From the NCBI GenBank assembly GCA_949498985.1, contig CATECQ010000003.1, positions 1 to 59,338 on the forward strand: 59,338 bases of DNA, in the 5' to 3' direction. This document shows, piece by piece, positions 8,781 to 18,690 of the stretch (position 1 is the first letter of the stretch; each line of letters begins with the position of its first letter). The DNA comes from Glaciecola sp. HTCC2999. GTDB lineage: Bacteria > Pseudomonadota > Gammaproteobacteria > Enterobacterales > Alteromonadaceae. The translations under genes and the position numbers were made by a program. Under the pieces are notes generated by a model. It was not told where the DNA came from. It ran no database searches and worked only from the letters and a program-made list of their open reading frames with translations.

Positions 8781-10085
8781 ATGACAGCAACAAACAAGTA
8801 CACATTCAATTCACTTTTTTGGGTATTAATTTTTATTTCGTCATTAGGGCTTTCTTTCGTTTCACAAGCAGCGATTACCGTCATAAAAGCAGATGCATTA
8901 GTCGATGTCCAAAACAGTAAAATTGTAAACAACCCAATAGTGATTATTGAAAATAATGTCATTCAGTATGTTGGGAAACAAGGTTCAAAAACTCTCCCTG
9001 AAGAAGCTTCTTTTATAGATTTATCCGGTCACACTTTATTACCTGGTTTAATGGATATGCATGTGCATTTAACATCTGATGCAAATATTCATGGATATCG
9101 CCGTTTAAAAGTATCAACACCGCGTAGCGCTATTACAGGTGTTAAAAATGCCCGAGCCACTTTAATGTCTGGTTTTACCACAGTACGAAATGTGGGTGCT
9201 CCAGGTTACGCCGATGTTGCATTAAGAGATGCCATTAATGATGGTGATATAATAGGTCCACGTATGTATGTTTCAGGCCCTTCCATTGGTGTTACAGGTG
9301 GGCATTGTGATAATAATTTATTACCTTTTGAATATAAAGCAACGTCAGAAGGTGTTGCAGATGGTCCTTGGGCAGTGCGTGCGAAAGTGCGTCAAAACAT
9401 CAAATATGGTGCGGATGTGATTAAGTTTTGTGCCACCGGTGGTGTGCTATCCAAAGGCACCAAAGTCGGTGCACAACAATTTTCTTTTGAAGAAATGCAA
9501 GCCCTTATTACTGAAGCTCATCTGCGCGGTTTAACAGTAGCAGCTCATGCGCATGGTACGGATGGCATCAAAAATGCGATCCGTGCAGGTGTGGATTCGG
9601 TTGAACATGCGAGCTTTTTAGATAAAGAGGCCATTGCACTTGCTAAAGAAATGGGAACATATTTATCAATGGATATTTATGTTACAGAATACATTTTAGG
9701 TGAAGGTGAAAAAGCAGGTATTTTAGAAGAATCCTTGGCCAAAGAACGTACTGTTGGTAAACGTCAGCGTGCTAGTTTTACAAATGCACATTTAGCTGGG
9801 GTTAACATGATATTTGGTTCTGATGCTGGGGTGTATCCTCATGGTGATAATGCACGTCAACTTTCCCGTATGGTTCGCTTTGGTATGTCTGCAATGGAAG
9901 TGATACAAGCAGCCACGTTACATCCTGCTGATTTATTAGGCAAAAGTAACCTGTTAGGCAGTATTGATACTGGTAAAATCGCTGACATTATTGCCGTCAA
10001 AGGCGATGTAATGAATGATTTAACACTATTAGAACACATTCCTGTCGTAATTAAAGATGGGATCATCGTCAAACACGAGAAATAA
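8781..10085 (+). CDS. Secreted metal-dependent amidohydrolase (Xaa-Pro dipeptidase-like subfamily)
   Basis: 434 residues. The N-terminus has a hydrophobic signal segment ending VSQA at residue 30, so the protein is probably periplasmic. It belongs to the amidohydrolase superfamily, with a full set of likely ligands: H94 and H96 in MDMHVHL, K215 (carboxylated lysine) in VIKFCATGG, H256 in AAHAHG, H276 in VEHASF and D348 in GSDAG. Related enzymes hydrolyse dipeptides such as Xaa-Pro or Xaa-Arg/Lys; the substrate here is unknown. AGGA sits about 11 nt before the ATG. It lies 33 bp after lnt and could read through from it. Confidence 0.85.
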   Translation: MTATNKYTFNSLFWVLIFISSLGLSFVSQAAITVIKADALVDVQNSKIVNNPIVIIENNVIQYVGKQGSKTLPEEASFIDLSGHTLLPGLMDMHVHLTSDANIHGYRRLKVSTPRSAITGVKNARATLMSGFTTVRNVGAPGYADVALRDAINDGDIIGPRMYVSGPSIGVTGGHCDNNLLPFEYKATSEGVADGPWAVRAKVRQNIKYGADVIKFCATGGVLSKGTKVGAQQFSFEEMQALITEAHLRGLTVAAHAHGTDGIKNAIRAGVDSVEHASFLDKEAIALAKEMGTYLSMDIYVTEYILGEGEKAGILEESLAKERTVGKRQRASFTNAHLAGVNMIFGSDAGVYPHGDNARQLSRMVRFGMSAMEVIQAATLHPADLLGKSNLLGSIDTGKIADIIAVKGDVMNDLTLLEHIPVVIKDGIIVKHEK

Positions 10086-10191
10086 CGTCTTTATTGCCTT
10101 TTCAATCGCTAAAGTGGTCGGGCTTGATCTTATGGGTCCGACTTGAAACAATACCCCAGCAATCATTCAAAAAAAGAATAGTTTAAACAAT

Positions 10192-11838
10192 ATGTTATCT
10201 CTCAATAGACTCACTTTCGATAACCTAAAAGGCGATGCATTAGGTGGTTTAACTGCTGCTATTGTCTCTTTACCACTCGCATTAACATTCGGGGTCGCCT
10301 CAGGTGCTGGCGCAGAAGCCGGTCTTTATGGTGCCATTATCATTGGTCTATTTACTTCTTTATTTGGCGGTACATCAACACTGATTTCTGAAGCTACTGG
10401 TCCCATGACAGTTGTTATGACAGCCGTCGTAATGTCATTAGTTGCAGCGAATCCAGAGAATGGTATGGCAATGGCGTTTACCGTTGTTATGCTTGCCGGT
10501 TTATTTCAAATAATGTTTGGCTTTTTAAAACTAGGCAAATATATCACTCTGATGCCCTATTCAGTGGTGTCAGGTTTCATGTCTGGTATCGGTTTAATTT
10601 TAATTATTTTACAACTTGCCCCCGCATTGGGTCAAAACTCTCCTAGTGGTGGTGTCTTAGGTACACTATTTTCATTACCTGAGTTATTCAGTAATATCGT
10701 TACCGTTGAACTGGTATTATTCTGTATGACCTTATTGATTTTATTTTTCACGCCGGCGAAGGTGAAGAAAAGTATCCCCCCACAACTGATTGCACTTATC
10801 GCTATCAGTTTAATTTCAGTTTTTGCTATTGGTAATAATCCCATCCAACGTATCGGTGAAATTGATATTACTTTACCCAATATGATCATCCCTTCATTTA
10901 CTCAAGACCAAGTTCGCGTGATGTTACTCGATGCGATTGTCCTTGGCATGTTGGGTTGTATTGATTCGATGTTAACATCAGTGATTGCTGATAATTTAAC
11001 AAGAACAGAGCATAAATCGAATAAAGAACTCGTTGGTCAAGGCTTAGGTAATATCATGTCGGGGCTATTTGGCGGTTTACCGGGTGCAGGTGCGACTATG
11101 GGTACTGTCGTCAATATTCAATCAGGTGGACGCACTGCATTATCTGGTGTCATTCGTGTACTGGTTCTTATTATTGCCGTATTTGGCGCAGCTTCCTTAA
11201 TTGAAAGTATTCCTCTTGCAGTATTAGCGGGTATCGCCGTTAAAGTAGGTGTCGATATACTCGATTGGAGCTTTATTAAACGTGCTCACCGCGTCTCTCG
11301 CCACTCCACAGTGATCATGTATGCAGTATTACTACTAACGGTGTTTGTCGACTTGATCGTCGCAGTAGGGATCGGTGTATTCATTGCCAATGTTATTACC
11401 ATCGAAAAACTATCAGCGAGTCAATCTAAAAATATCAAAGCCATGTCCGATGTCGATGATCGTAACCCACTTGATCCACAGCAGCGTCGTTTATTAAATC
11501 AAGCCCAAGGTAAAGTATTATTCTTTTACCTATCTGGCGCAATGATTTTCGGAGTATCGAAAGCCTTAGCGCGTGAACGTAAAAATATTGAAAACCATGA
11601 TGTAGTCATTATTGATCTTAGTGATGTATCCATTCTCGATGACACGATTACTTTATCGTTAGAGAATGTGATTGAAGAAGCGTTAGATAAAAATAAAACC
11701 GTCTATGTTGTCGTCCATACCGCTAAAGCAAAAGAAAAGTTACAGAAGTTGGGTCTACATACTCGTTTACGTGATGAAAATTTCACTCAGTCGCGCACTG
11801 CGGCCCTAGAAATGGCACTTGAGCGAGTGTCTAGATAA
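10192..11838 (+). CDS. SulP family anion transporter with STAS domain
   Basis: 548 residues. The membrane core has about 10-12 helices and starts with DNLKGDALGGLTAAIVSLPLA, the SulP entry signature; LPGAGATMGTVVNIQSGGRT (about residue 300) is the second conserved segment. A cytoplasmic STAS domain follows (about 440-548), with VVIIDLSDVSILDDT. SulP proteins carry sulfate, bicarbonate or other anions; neighbours give no hint of which. No carbonic anhydrase is fused or adjacent. It is convergent with greA across a 45-bp gap without an obvious terminator. Confidence 0.92.
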   Translation: MLSLNRLTFDNLKGDALGGLTAAIVSLPLALTFGVASGAGAEAGLYGAIIIGLFTSLFGGTSTLISEATGPMTVVMTAVVMSLVAANPENGMAMAFTVVMLAGLFQIMFGFLKLGKYITLMPYSVVSGFMSGIGLILIILQLAPALGQNSPSGGVLGTLFSLPELFSNIVTVELVLFCMTLLILFFTPAKVKKSIPPQLIALIAISLISVFAIGNNPIQRIGEIDITLPNMIIPSFTQDQVRVMLLDAIVLGMLGCIDSMLTSVIADNLTRTEHKSNKELVGQGLGNIMSGLFGGLPGAGATMGTVVNIQSGGRTALSGVIRVLVLIIAVFGAASLIESIPLAVLAGIAVKVGVDILDWSFIKRAHRVSRHSTVIMYAVLLLTVFVDLIVAVGIGVFIANVITIEKLSASQSKNIKAMSDVDDRNPLDPQQRRLLNQAQGKVLFFYLSGAMIFGVSKALARERKNIENHDVVIIDLSDVSILDDTITLSLENVIEEALDKNKTVYVVVHTAKAKEKLQKLGLHTRLRDENFTQSRTAALEMALERVSR

Positions 11839-11883
11839 CCAAATAGTTATATTGAGTTATCAACACTCCCTCTTTTTTACAAC

Positions 11884-12360
11884 TTAAATGTACTGTACCT
11901 CAATCACTTCAAATTCCACTGCACCTTTTGGTGTTTGAATATTCGCAACGTCATCAATCATTTTACCAATTAACCCTCTAGCGAACGGAGAATTGACAGA
12001 AATGAGGTTATTTTTAATATCCGCTTCATCATCACCGACTATCTTGTAAGTAATTTCATCATCAGTTTCACAATTAATGAGTGTGACAGTTGTACCAAAA
12101 ATAATCTTTCCCGTATTTTCCATTTTAGTGACGTCAATGATTTGGGCGTTTGATAATTTTGCTTCAATATCTTGGATACGGCCTTCACAAAAACTTTGTT
12201 GTTCGCGCGCAGCATGATATTCAGCATTCTCTTTCAAATCCCCATGCTCACGTGCTTCAGCAATGGCAGTTATAATTTCTGGACGTTTCACAGATTTTAA
12301 TTCTTGTAATTCAGCACGTAGCATTTCTGCTCCATGTGCAGTCATAGGATATTGAGTCAT
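11884..12360 (-). CDS. greA: Transcription elongation factor GreA
   Basis: 158 residues. The N-terminal coiled coil carries the acidic tip in [20 protein letters not shown], which enters the RNA polymerase secondary channel to stimulate cleavage of backtracked RNA. The C-terminal FKBP-like domain includes [19 protein letters not shown]. It follows carB in the same direction, but an intrinsic terminator lies between them. A GGAG Shine-Dalgarno stands before the ATG. Confidence 0.97.
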   Translation of the reverse strand: MTQYPMTAHGAEMLRAELQELKSVKRPEIITAIAEAREHGDLKENAEYHAAREQQSFCEGRIQDIEAKLSNAQIIDVTKMENTGKIIFGTTVTLINCETDDEITYKIVGDDEADIKNNLISVNSPFARGLIGKMIDDVANIQTPKGAVEFEVIEVQYI

Positions 12361-12414
12361 TGCTCTGGCTCCATTTAATATCTATTTTTTTAATTGTTAA
12401 TATAAATAATCGAT

Positions 12415-12437
12415 AAAAAATGCGCCATTAAGGCGCA
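12415..12437 (-). terminator. Intrinsic terminator after carB
   Basis: Read on the minus strand, TGCGCC (12432-12437) pairs with GGCGCA (12421-12426) across a short loop, followed by six T (12415-12420). A classic strong terminator 78 bp past carB. It insulates greA from carAB, so greA probably has its own promoter in the remaining 55 bp, or lives on partial read-through. Confidence 0.85.
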
Positions 12438-12514
12438 CTTTTAAAACGTTCTCAATTGCCACATATAATATAGTTTTATATGCTCAAAGTCACCTAAAAT
12501 GGTTGACTTATCAA

Positions 12515-15500
12515 TTACTTAATACGTTGATGAAGCTCTTGAACCGAAGTTACACGTGCTCTATCATCGGCTTCTTTTGCTTGGATAGTAGCAAAAGCTG
12601 CATTTAATGTCGTCGTGTAAGTCGCTTTGTTCGCTAAGGCTTCTTTTCGAATATAGACTGAATCGGTGATGGCTTGACGACCTTCAGTCGTGTTTACAAT
12701 ATACACATATTCACTATTTTTAATCGCATCAACAATATTAGGACGACCTTCAGATACTTTATTCACGATATCAACATCAGTGATACCTGCATCATAAAGT
12801 GCCGTTGCTGTACCGCGAGTTGCCTCTAGTTTAAACCCTTTTTCAAGCATCAATTTAGCTAACTCAATGACTCGAACTTTATCATTATTACGGACAGATA
12901 ATAATGCCTTACCAGCACTTGGTAATGGTTCAGAAGCACCTAGGTTAGCTTTAGCATAAGCTTCCTCGAATGTATCTCCTACTCCCATCACTTCACCGGT
13001 AGAGCGCATTTCAGGACCTAATAAAGGATCGACACCTTGGAATTTAGCAAACGGTAGTACCACTTCTTTGACTGAGTAAAAAGGTGGGATAATTTCATCC
13101 ATAATGCCTTGTTCAGCAAGAGACTGACCAGCCATTGCACGAGCGGCAATTTTCGCACAAGGACGTCCAGTGGCTTTTGACACAAATGGAATAGTCCGAG
13201 CAGCACGAGGGTTGACTTCAATGAGATAGACTTCGCCGTCTTTCACTGCGAATTGAGTATTCATTAAGCCCACAACGCCTAACTCAAGTGCCATTGCTTT
13301 GACTTGAGCACGCATCACATTTTGAATCTCAGGACTCAATGAATGTGGTGGTAATGAACAGGCTGAATCACCCGAATGAACGCCGGCTTGTTCGATGTGC
13401 TCCATAATGCCACCAATGACGACATGCTCACCGTCACAAATTGCATCAATATCAACTTCGATAGCATCATCCAAGAACCGGTCCAATAATACAGGGGAAT
13501 CATTAGACACTTTAACCGCTTCATTCAAATAACGTTTCAAATCCTTGAGGTCATAAACGATTTCCATGGCTCGACCACCTAATACATAAGAAGGACGAAC
13601 AACCAGAGGAAAGCCGATATTAACCGCTTCTTCTAAGGCTTGTTCCATATTAGAAACAGTCGCATTTGCTGGCTGTTTTAAATCCAATTTATGCACCATG
13701 TGCTGAAAACGCTCACGATCTTCAGCTCGGTCAATAGCATCTGGAGAAGTACCTATAATTGGCACGCCATTAGCTTCTAACGCACGCGCTAATTTAAGCG
13801 GAGTTTGACCGCCATATTGTACTATGACGCCTTTAGGTCGTTCTACACGAACAATCTCTAGCACATCTTCAAGTGTCACCGGCTCAAAATACAAACGATC
13901 TGAAGTATCATAATCAGTAGATACAGTTTCTGGGTTACAGTTAACCATAATAGTTTCATAACCGTCATCACGCATCGCTAATGCAGCATGGACACAGCAG
14001 TAGTCAAACTCAATACCTTGACCAATCCGGTTAGGACCGCCTCCCAGTACCATAATTTTATCTCGTTCTGAGGGTTGAGCTTCACATTCTTCGTCATACG
14101 TTGAATACATGTAAGCCGTAGACGTAGAAAATTCAGCCGCACAGGTATCTACTCGTTTATACACCGGTTTAATGTTCATTTTGACACGAGTATCTCGTAC
14201 GTCATCTTCAGAAACTTTGGTTAAATCAGCTAAACGTGCATCTGAGAAGCCCTTGCGTTTTAAACTACGCATTAGAGATTCATCGATGGCACCAAGGCCG
14301 TTGCGTTCAATGAGTTGTTCTAACTGGATAATTTCTTCAAGCTGAACCAGATACCAACGATCAATATTAGTCAGTTCAAATACTTCTTCAACGCTCCACC
14401 CCATTCTAAAGGCATCACCGATATACCAAATTCGCTCTGCGCCTGGTTCACGTAATTGATAAACTAACGTATTTTTAGCTTCGGGGTCGTCTAAATCTAG
14501 AATCGGGTCTAAGCCATTAACACCGACTTCAAGCCCACGCAATGCTTTTTGCAAGGATTCCTGTTGATTACGGCCAATGGCCATAACTTCACCCACCGAT
14601 TTCATTTGGGTGGTCAAACGATCATTAGCACCTGCAAATTTTTCAAAGTTAAAACGCGGAATTTTCGTCACTACATAATCAATAGCAGGCTCAAATGATG
14701 CAGGTGTTAAGCCACCGGTAATATCATTAGCAAGCTCATCTAAGGTATAACCAATTGCTAATTTTGCAGCCACTTTTGCAATCGGAAAACCCGTTGCTTT
14801 AGACGCTAAAGCGGAAGAACGCGATACGCGAGGGTTCATCTCGATGATCACCATACGTCCGGTGTTTGGACAAATACCGAACTGTACGTTAGAGCCTCCA
14901 GTTTCAACGCCGATTTCACGTAATACAGCCATTGCAGCATTACGCATTAACTGAAATTCTTTATCCGTTAAAGTTTGCGCTGGAGCAACAGTAATAGAGT
15001 CACCTGTGTGCACTCCCATTGGATCGAAATTTTCAATGGTACACACAATAATACAATTATCCGCTTTATCACGGACCACTTCCATTTCGTATTCTTTCCA
15101 ACCGATTAGGGATTCATCGATAAGTAATTCGGAAGTCGGTGATAAATCTAAACCACGCGTACAAATTTCATTAAACTCATCAATGTTATAAGCGATACCA
15201 CCACCGGTGCCCCCCATCGTAAATGATGGACGGATAATACAAGGAAAACCGATCCTCGTGATGACGTCATGCGCTTCTTCCAATGAATGAGCGATTTCAG
15301 CTCGAGGACACTCAAGGCCAATCGATTTCATTGCTTTATCAAAACGCTCTCGATCTTCAGCTTTATCAATTGCATCAGCTGTGGCACCAATTAGCTCACA
15401 GTTGTATTTTTCTAAAACACCATATTTATTCAAATCCAGTGCACAATTAAGTGCAGTCTGCCCACCCATGGTGGGTAAAATCACATCTGGACGTTCTTTA

Positions 15501-15736
15501 TCAATAATTTTTTCAACTACTTCCCAATGAATTGGTTCGATATAAGTTGCATCGGCCATTTCTGGATCAGTCATTATAGTCGCGGGATTCGAGTTAACTA
15601 AAATGACTCGATAGCCTTCTTCACGAAGAGCTTTACAGGCTTGGGCTCCTGAATAGTCAAACTCACATGCTTGACCTATTACAATAGGGCCTGCCCCGAT
15701 AATGAGAATACTTTTTATGTCAGTACGCTTTGGCAT
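12515..15736 (-). CDS. carB: Carbamoyl-phosphate synthase large subunit
   Basis: 1073 residues, full family length. Two homologous ATP-grasp halves are evident: the first with [20 protein letters not shown] and [20 protein letters not shown], the second with [20 protein letters not shown] and [21 protein letters not shown]-terminal MGS-like allosteric domain follows (about 935-1073), where ornithine and UMP act in E. coli. It makes carbamoyl phosphate for arginine and pyrimidines together with CarA. The start lies 8 nt after the carA stop, with AGGAAG as ribosome site. Confidence 0.98.
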   Translation of the reverse strand: MPKRTDIKSILIIGAGPIVIGQACEFDYSGAQACKALREEGYRVILVNSNPATIMTDPEMADATYIEPIHWEVVEKIIDKERPDVILPTMGGQTALNCALDLNKYGVLEKYNCELIGATADAIDKAEDRERFDKAMKSIGLECPRAEIAHSLEEAHDVITRIGFPCIIRPSFTMGGTGGGIAYNIDEFNEICTRGLDLSPTSELLIDESLIGWKEYEMEVVRDKADNCIIVCTIENFDPMGVHTGDSITVAPAQTLTDKEFQLMRNAAMAVLREIGVETGGSNVQFGICPNTGRMVIIEMNPRVSRSSALASKATGFPIAKVAAKLAIGYTLDELANDITGGLTPASFEPAIDYVVTKIPRFNFEKFAGANDRLTTQMKSVGEVMAIGRNQQESLQKALRGLEVGVNGLDPILDLDDPEAKNTLVYQLREPGAERIWYIGDAFRMGWSVEEVFELTNIDRWYLVQLEEIIQLEQLIERNGLGAIDESLMRSLKRKGFSDARLADLTKVSEDDVRDTRVKMNIKPVYKRVDTCAAEFSTSTAYMYSTYDEECEAQPSERDKIMVLGGGPNRIGQGIEFDYCCVHAALAMRDDGYETIMVNCNPETVSTDYDTSDRLYFEPVTLEDVLEIVRVERPKGVIVQYGGQTPLKLARALEANGVPIIGTSPDAIDRAEDRERFQHMVHKLDLKQPANATVSNMEQALEEAVNIGFPLVVRPSYVLGGRAMEIVYDLKDLKRYLNEAVKVSNDSPVLLDRFLDDAIEVDIDAICDGEHVVIGGIMEHIEQAGVHSGDSACSLPPHSLSPEIQNVMRAQVKAMALELGVVGLMNTQFAVKDGEVYLIEVNPRAARTIPFVSKATGRPCAKIAARAMAGQSLAEQGIMDEIIPPFYSVKEVVLPFAKFQGVDPLLGPEMRSTGEVMGVGDTFEEAYAKANLGASEPLPSAGKALLSVRNNDKVRVIELAKLMLEKGFKLEATRGTATALYDAGITDVDIVNKVSEGRPNIVDAIKNSEYVYIVNTTEGRQAITDSVYIRKEALANKATYTTTLNAAFATIQAKEADDRARVTSVQELHQRIK

Positions 15737-15744
15737 TGTTCTTC

Positions 15745-16878
15745 CTATTGCTTATGTTGCTTGATTAACTCGATAAAATGGTCAAATAACCCAGCGGCAT
15801 CTTGAGGACCTGGACTTGCCTCTGGATGACCTTGGAAACTAAACGCCGGTTTATCAGTTAAGTGAATACCTTGAAGAGACTGATCAAATAATGATACGTG
15901 AGTGACTTCTATGTTCTCTGGTAGGCTATTTTGATTAACCGCAAAACCATGATTTTGAGAAGTAATCATCACCACATTATTTTTCAAATCTTTAACAGGA
16001 TGGTTTGCCCCATGATGACCAAACTTCATTTTTTCCGTTTGTGCACCACTGGCAAGTGCCAATAATTGATGTCCTAAACAAATTCCAAACATCGGAATAT
16101 TATGTTCAAGTAAGGTTTTTATTGCGGTAATTGCATAAGTACATGGCTCAGGGTCCCCTGGACCATTGGATAAGAACACACCATCAGGATTTAACGCTAA
16201 TACCTCATCAGCCGATGTTTGCGCAGGTACCACAGTTAGTCGACAACCACGTTCAACCAACATACGTAAAATATTATGTTTAGCACCGAAATCGTATGCA
16301 ACCACGTGAAATGGCAAGTTTTGTTGATCGTTATGATAACCCTCACCAAGTACCCATGTACTGTCATTCCACTCGTGAATTTCTTTACATGTGACTTCTT
16401 TGGCTAAATCGAGGCCTTTAAGTCCACCAAAGGCCTGCGCTTTGTCTAAAGCTTGTGCTTCAGTTAATGCTTCACCAGCTACTATACAACCATTTTGTGC
16501 ACCCTTTTCACGCAATACACGCGTTAATCGACGGGTATCAATATCTGCAATACCTAAAATATTATTAGTTTTTAAATAATCAGATAACGAAGATTCATTT
16601 CTAAAATTGCTCGCAATCAATGGTAAATCACGAATAACGAGGCCTTTGGCAACGATTTGATTGGCTTCAACATCTTCAGCATTTGTGCCAGTGTTGCCAA
16701 TATGAGGATAAGTCAGGGTAATAATTTGTTCAGCGTAGGATGGGTCAGTCAAAATTTCTTGGTAGCCTGTCATTGAAGTGTTAAACACTACTTCACCAAC
16801 AGCAAAACCTTCAGCACCAAATGCGGTACCTTTAAATATAGAACCATCTTCTAACACCAATAGGGCAGAATGAGCCAA
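15745..16878 (-). CDS. carA: Carbamoyl-phosphate synthase small (glutaminase) subunit
   Basis: 377 residues. The N-terminal CPSase small-chain domain is followed by a class I glutamine amidotransferase domain: nucleophile C267 in GICLGHQLL and H351/E353 in GHPEASPGP. It releases ammonia from glutamine for CarB. Translation starts with TTG at 16878, five bases after a strong GGAGG; no ATG fits the conserved start. Its 150-nt leader contains a terminator and an open frame described separately, implying attenuation control. dapB lies upstream on the same strand, 309 bp away. Confidence 0.97.
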   Translation of the reverse strand: MAHSALLVLEDGSIFKGTAFGAEGFAVGEVVFNTSMTGYQEILTDPSYAEQIITLTYPHIGNTGTNAEDVEANQIVAKGLVIRDLPLIASNFRNESSLSDYLKTNNILGIADIDTRRLTRVLREKGAQNGCIVAGEALTEAQALDKAQAFGGLKGLDLAKEVTCKEIHEWNDSTWVLGEGYHNDQQNLPFHVVAYDFGAKHNILRMLVERGCRLTVVPAQTSADEVLALNPDGVFLSNGPGDPEPCTYAITAIKTLLEHNIPMFGICLGHQLLALASGAQTEKMKFGHHGANHPVKDLKNNVVMITSQNHGFAVNQNSLPENIEVTHVSLFDQSLQGIHLTDKPAFSFQGHPEASPGPQDAAGLFDHFIELIKQHKQ

Positions 16879-16922
16879 GTCAACCTCCAGGTAGGAAAAC
16901 TAGATGTAATAATAAATTACAC

Positions 16923-17009
16923 TTACAAAAAACGGGATGCTATACAGTGAGTGTACATCCCGTCTACAGTTCTTTGCGCTGAAAGCTTTTTCTGTCCGTG
17001 AATAAGCAT
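16923..17009 (-). CDS. Candidate leader peptide of carAB
   Basis: A 28-codon frame, ATG at 17009 and TAA at 16923-16925, reading MLIHGQKKLSAQRTVDGMYT then HCIASRFL. It runs right through the terminator hairpin and its T-run and ends immediately after it, the same geometry as the E. coli pyrBI leader, where a closely following ribosome prevents hairpin formation when UTP is low. The ribosome site is poor (TAAG very close to the ATG), which weakens the case. No run of regulatory codons such as Arg is present, so sensing would rest on polymerase pausing. Inference, not proof. Confidence 0.5.
   Translation of the reverse strand: MLIHGQKKLSAQRTVDGMYTHCIASRFL
16927..16963 (-). terminator. Attenuator hairpin in the carA leader
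   Basis: On the minus strand ACGGGATG (16956-16963) pairs with CATCCCGT (16932-16939), extended inside by TGTACA-like pairing, followed by six T. It lies 49 bp before the carA start codon and about 65 nt after the predicted transcription start, so it must be bypassed for carAB expression. It could instead terminate transcripts from dapB, but dapB ends 225 bp upstream. Confidence 0.8.
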
Positions 17010-17027
17010 TACTTACATCAGGCAAAT

Positions 17028-17063
17028 TAAAAGAATTATATAGGTAATATGAATATGCGTCCA
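17028..17063 (-). promoter_or_regulatory. carAB promoter with AATTTG start
   Basis: Minus strand: TGGACG (17058-17063), a 17-bp spacer, then perfect TATAAT (17035-17040). Six bases later the sequence reads AATTTGCC starting at 17028. The same initially transcribed AATTTG occurs at E. coli pyrBI, where high UTP causes reiterative U addition and abortive release. A sequence fitting the ArgR box consensus at 10 of 14 positions (17050-17063) overlaps the -35, with a weaker one at 17032-17045; arginine repression is therefore possible but not shown. Confidence 0.65.
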
Positions 17064-17187
17064 CCTGATTAATCAAAATTATGAAAAATACCCTTTATTC
17101 ATCGATTTAATAACAAAACCGATAAAAACAATACTTTACATTAACAAAAACAGCTCATATTGATTACTTTGAGTGTTACTTTTATTG

Positions 17188-17997
17188 TTATAAATCGTTC
17201 AATGAGAGTACATCCATCATCGAATACAACCCATTGGGTTTATCAGCAAGCCATTTTGCAGCTCGAACTGCGCCTTTGGCAAAGGTCATCCGACTTGACG
17301 CTTTATGAGTCAATTCAATACGCTCACCTAACTCCGCAAATAATACGGTGTGATCGCCGACTACATCGCCGCCTCTAACAGTAGCAAAACCAATTTGTTG
17401 CTGTGGTCTTTCTCCTGTGTGCCCTTCTCTTCCATAAACAGCGTCTGAATGTAAATCTCGACCCAGTGTGGCAGCAATGCAATTACCCAGTGCAAGAGCG
17501 GTACCCGACGGTGCATCGATTTTATGTCGATGATGAGTTTCAATTATTTCTATATCAGCAGTTTCACCCATAATCTGTGCAGCTTGCTGAGATAATTTAA
17601 TCAGCAAATTAACTCCCACACTATAATTAGCGGCAAATACAATCGGAATGTGGGTAGCAGCATCATCTAATAACGCTAATTGAGCTTCATTAAGTCCCGT
17701 TGTCCCAATAACAATAGGGATTTGGTTAGCAATAGCTAATTGTAAGTTGGTCGCAAGTGCATTCGGTAAAGTAAAATCAATCATGACATTACACTTATCA
17801 TAAGCCGTTGCAGATTGTGCTGTTAGTGCAACATCAATATTGCCAATCCCTGCAAGCTCTCCCGCATCCGCGTTCAAAAAATGTGATTCGGGACGAACCG
17901 TTGCACTATGTAATTGAGTGTGCGCGTCTTGATATACTGCATCAATGAGATTACGCCCCATTCTTCCGCTTGCGCCTAAGATACCGACTTGTAACAT
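17188..17997 (-). CDS. dapB: 4-hydroxy-tetrahydrodipicolinate reductase
   Basis: 269 residues. Nucleotide-binding start GILGASGRMGRNLIDA (6-21), substrate-binding and catalytic segment EIIETHHRHKIDAPSGTALA (about 150-170), and the conserved end GLYSMMDVLSLNDL. It reduces the DapA product in lysine and diaminopimelate synthesis using NAD(P)H. It stands just upstream of carAB, as in E. coli and Shewanella. No clear terminator follows it within 100 bp. Confidence 0.96.
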   Translation of the reverse strand: MLQVGILGASGRMGRNLIDAVYQDAHTQLHSATVRPESHFLNADAGELAGIGNIDVALTAQSATAYDKCNVMIDFTLPNALATNLQLAIANQIPIVIGTTGLNEAQLALLDDAATHIPIVFAANYSVGVNLLIKLSQQAAQIMGETADIEIIETHHRHKIDAPSGTALALGNCIAATLGRDLHSDAVYGREGHTGERPQQQIGFATVRGGDVVGDHTVLFAELGERIELTHKASSRMTFAKGAVRAAKWLADKPNGLYSMMDVLSLNDL

Positions 17998-18153
17998 TTT
18001 TTACCTACTAAACATAAATTTACAATTTAATTGAGTTTGACATTCTCAATCGTTTTTAATTTGTGTCATAGTAGCATTATCAATACGTTAGATCAGTTCA
18101 AAAAATCAAAAACCTGTCTACAGTATCAAACCGACTAACAAATAGGATGTTTT

Positions 18154-18690
18154 ATGGAAACCCCTTTTACCAACGCAATTCTAGATGTTCAACATTCTCA
18201 AATTACATCTCCTGTAAAAACACCTCTAGATGCTCATTATGCCATTGTCGATACTGCAGTGAGTACTGTATTTTGGAGTGTGTTATTAATCATCGCGCTA
18301 TGCGTAGTGATGCAACCGTTGTGGCCAATCCCACAAGCAGGACGTGACATTGCAATTAATATCATCATAGGTATTAGTGCAGTGGTGACACTTATTGTCG
18401 TTTTTGGTTATTTCGCGGAAAAAGCAAAAGGATACTGTGTTCGAGAACAAGATATCACATTATTTAAAGGATTGATTTTTAACAAAATAATCACGCAACC
18501 CATTTGCCGAATTCAGCATATTGAAGTAAAACGTGGCCCCATTGATCGAAAAGTAGGACTTGCCAAACTGCATGTGTTCAGCGCCGGTGATATCTCACAA
18601 ACGTTTGAAATTCCAGGTCTAGCGTTAGAAACGGCGAATAGTATTCGCAATGAAATACTTGCCCATAAGGAAATGCAACACCATGGCTAA
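18154..18690 (+). CDS. PH domain membrane protein, YdbS-like
   Basis: 178 residues: two membrane helices (about 35-55 and 62-85) followed by one bacterial PH (bPH2, formerly DUF304) domain with KGLIFNKIITQPICRIQHIE and KLHVFSAGD. It pairs with the next gene, which overlaps it by 8 nt. In Bacillus subtilis the ydbS-ydbT pair protects against certain bacteriocins; the role in gammaproteobacteria is not established. It is divergent from dapB, so its promoter lies within 17998-18153. Confidence 0.82.
   Translation: METPFTNAILDVQHSQITSPVKTPLDAHYAIVDTAVSTVFWSVLLIIALCVVMQPLWPIPQAGRDIAINIIIGISAVVTLIVVFGYFAEKAKGYCVREQDITLFKGLIFNKIITQPICRIQHIEVKRGPIDRKVGLAKLHVFSAGDISQTFEIPGLALETANSIRNEILAHKEMQHHG

Noticed and set aside
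10100-10150. GTCGG/CCGAC inverted repeat before the SulP gene
   Set aside because: Five-base arms, long loop and no T-run; below chance in value.
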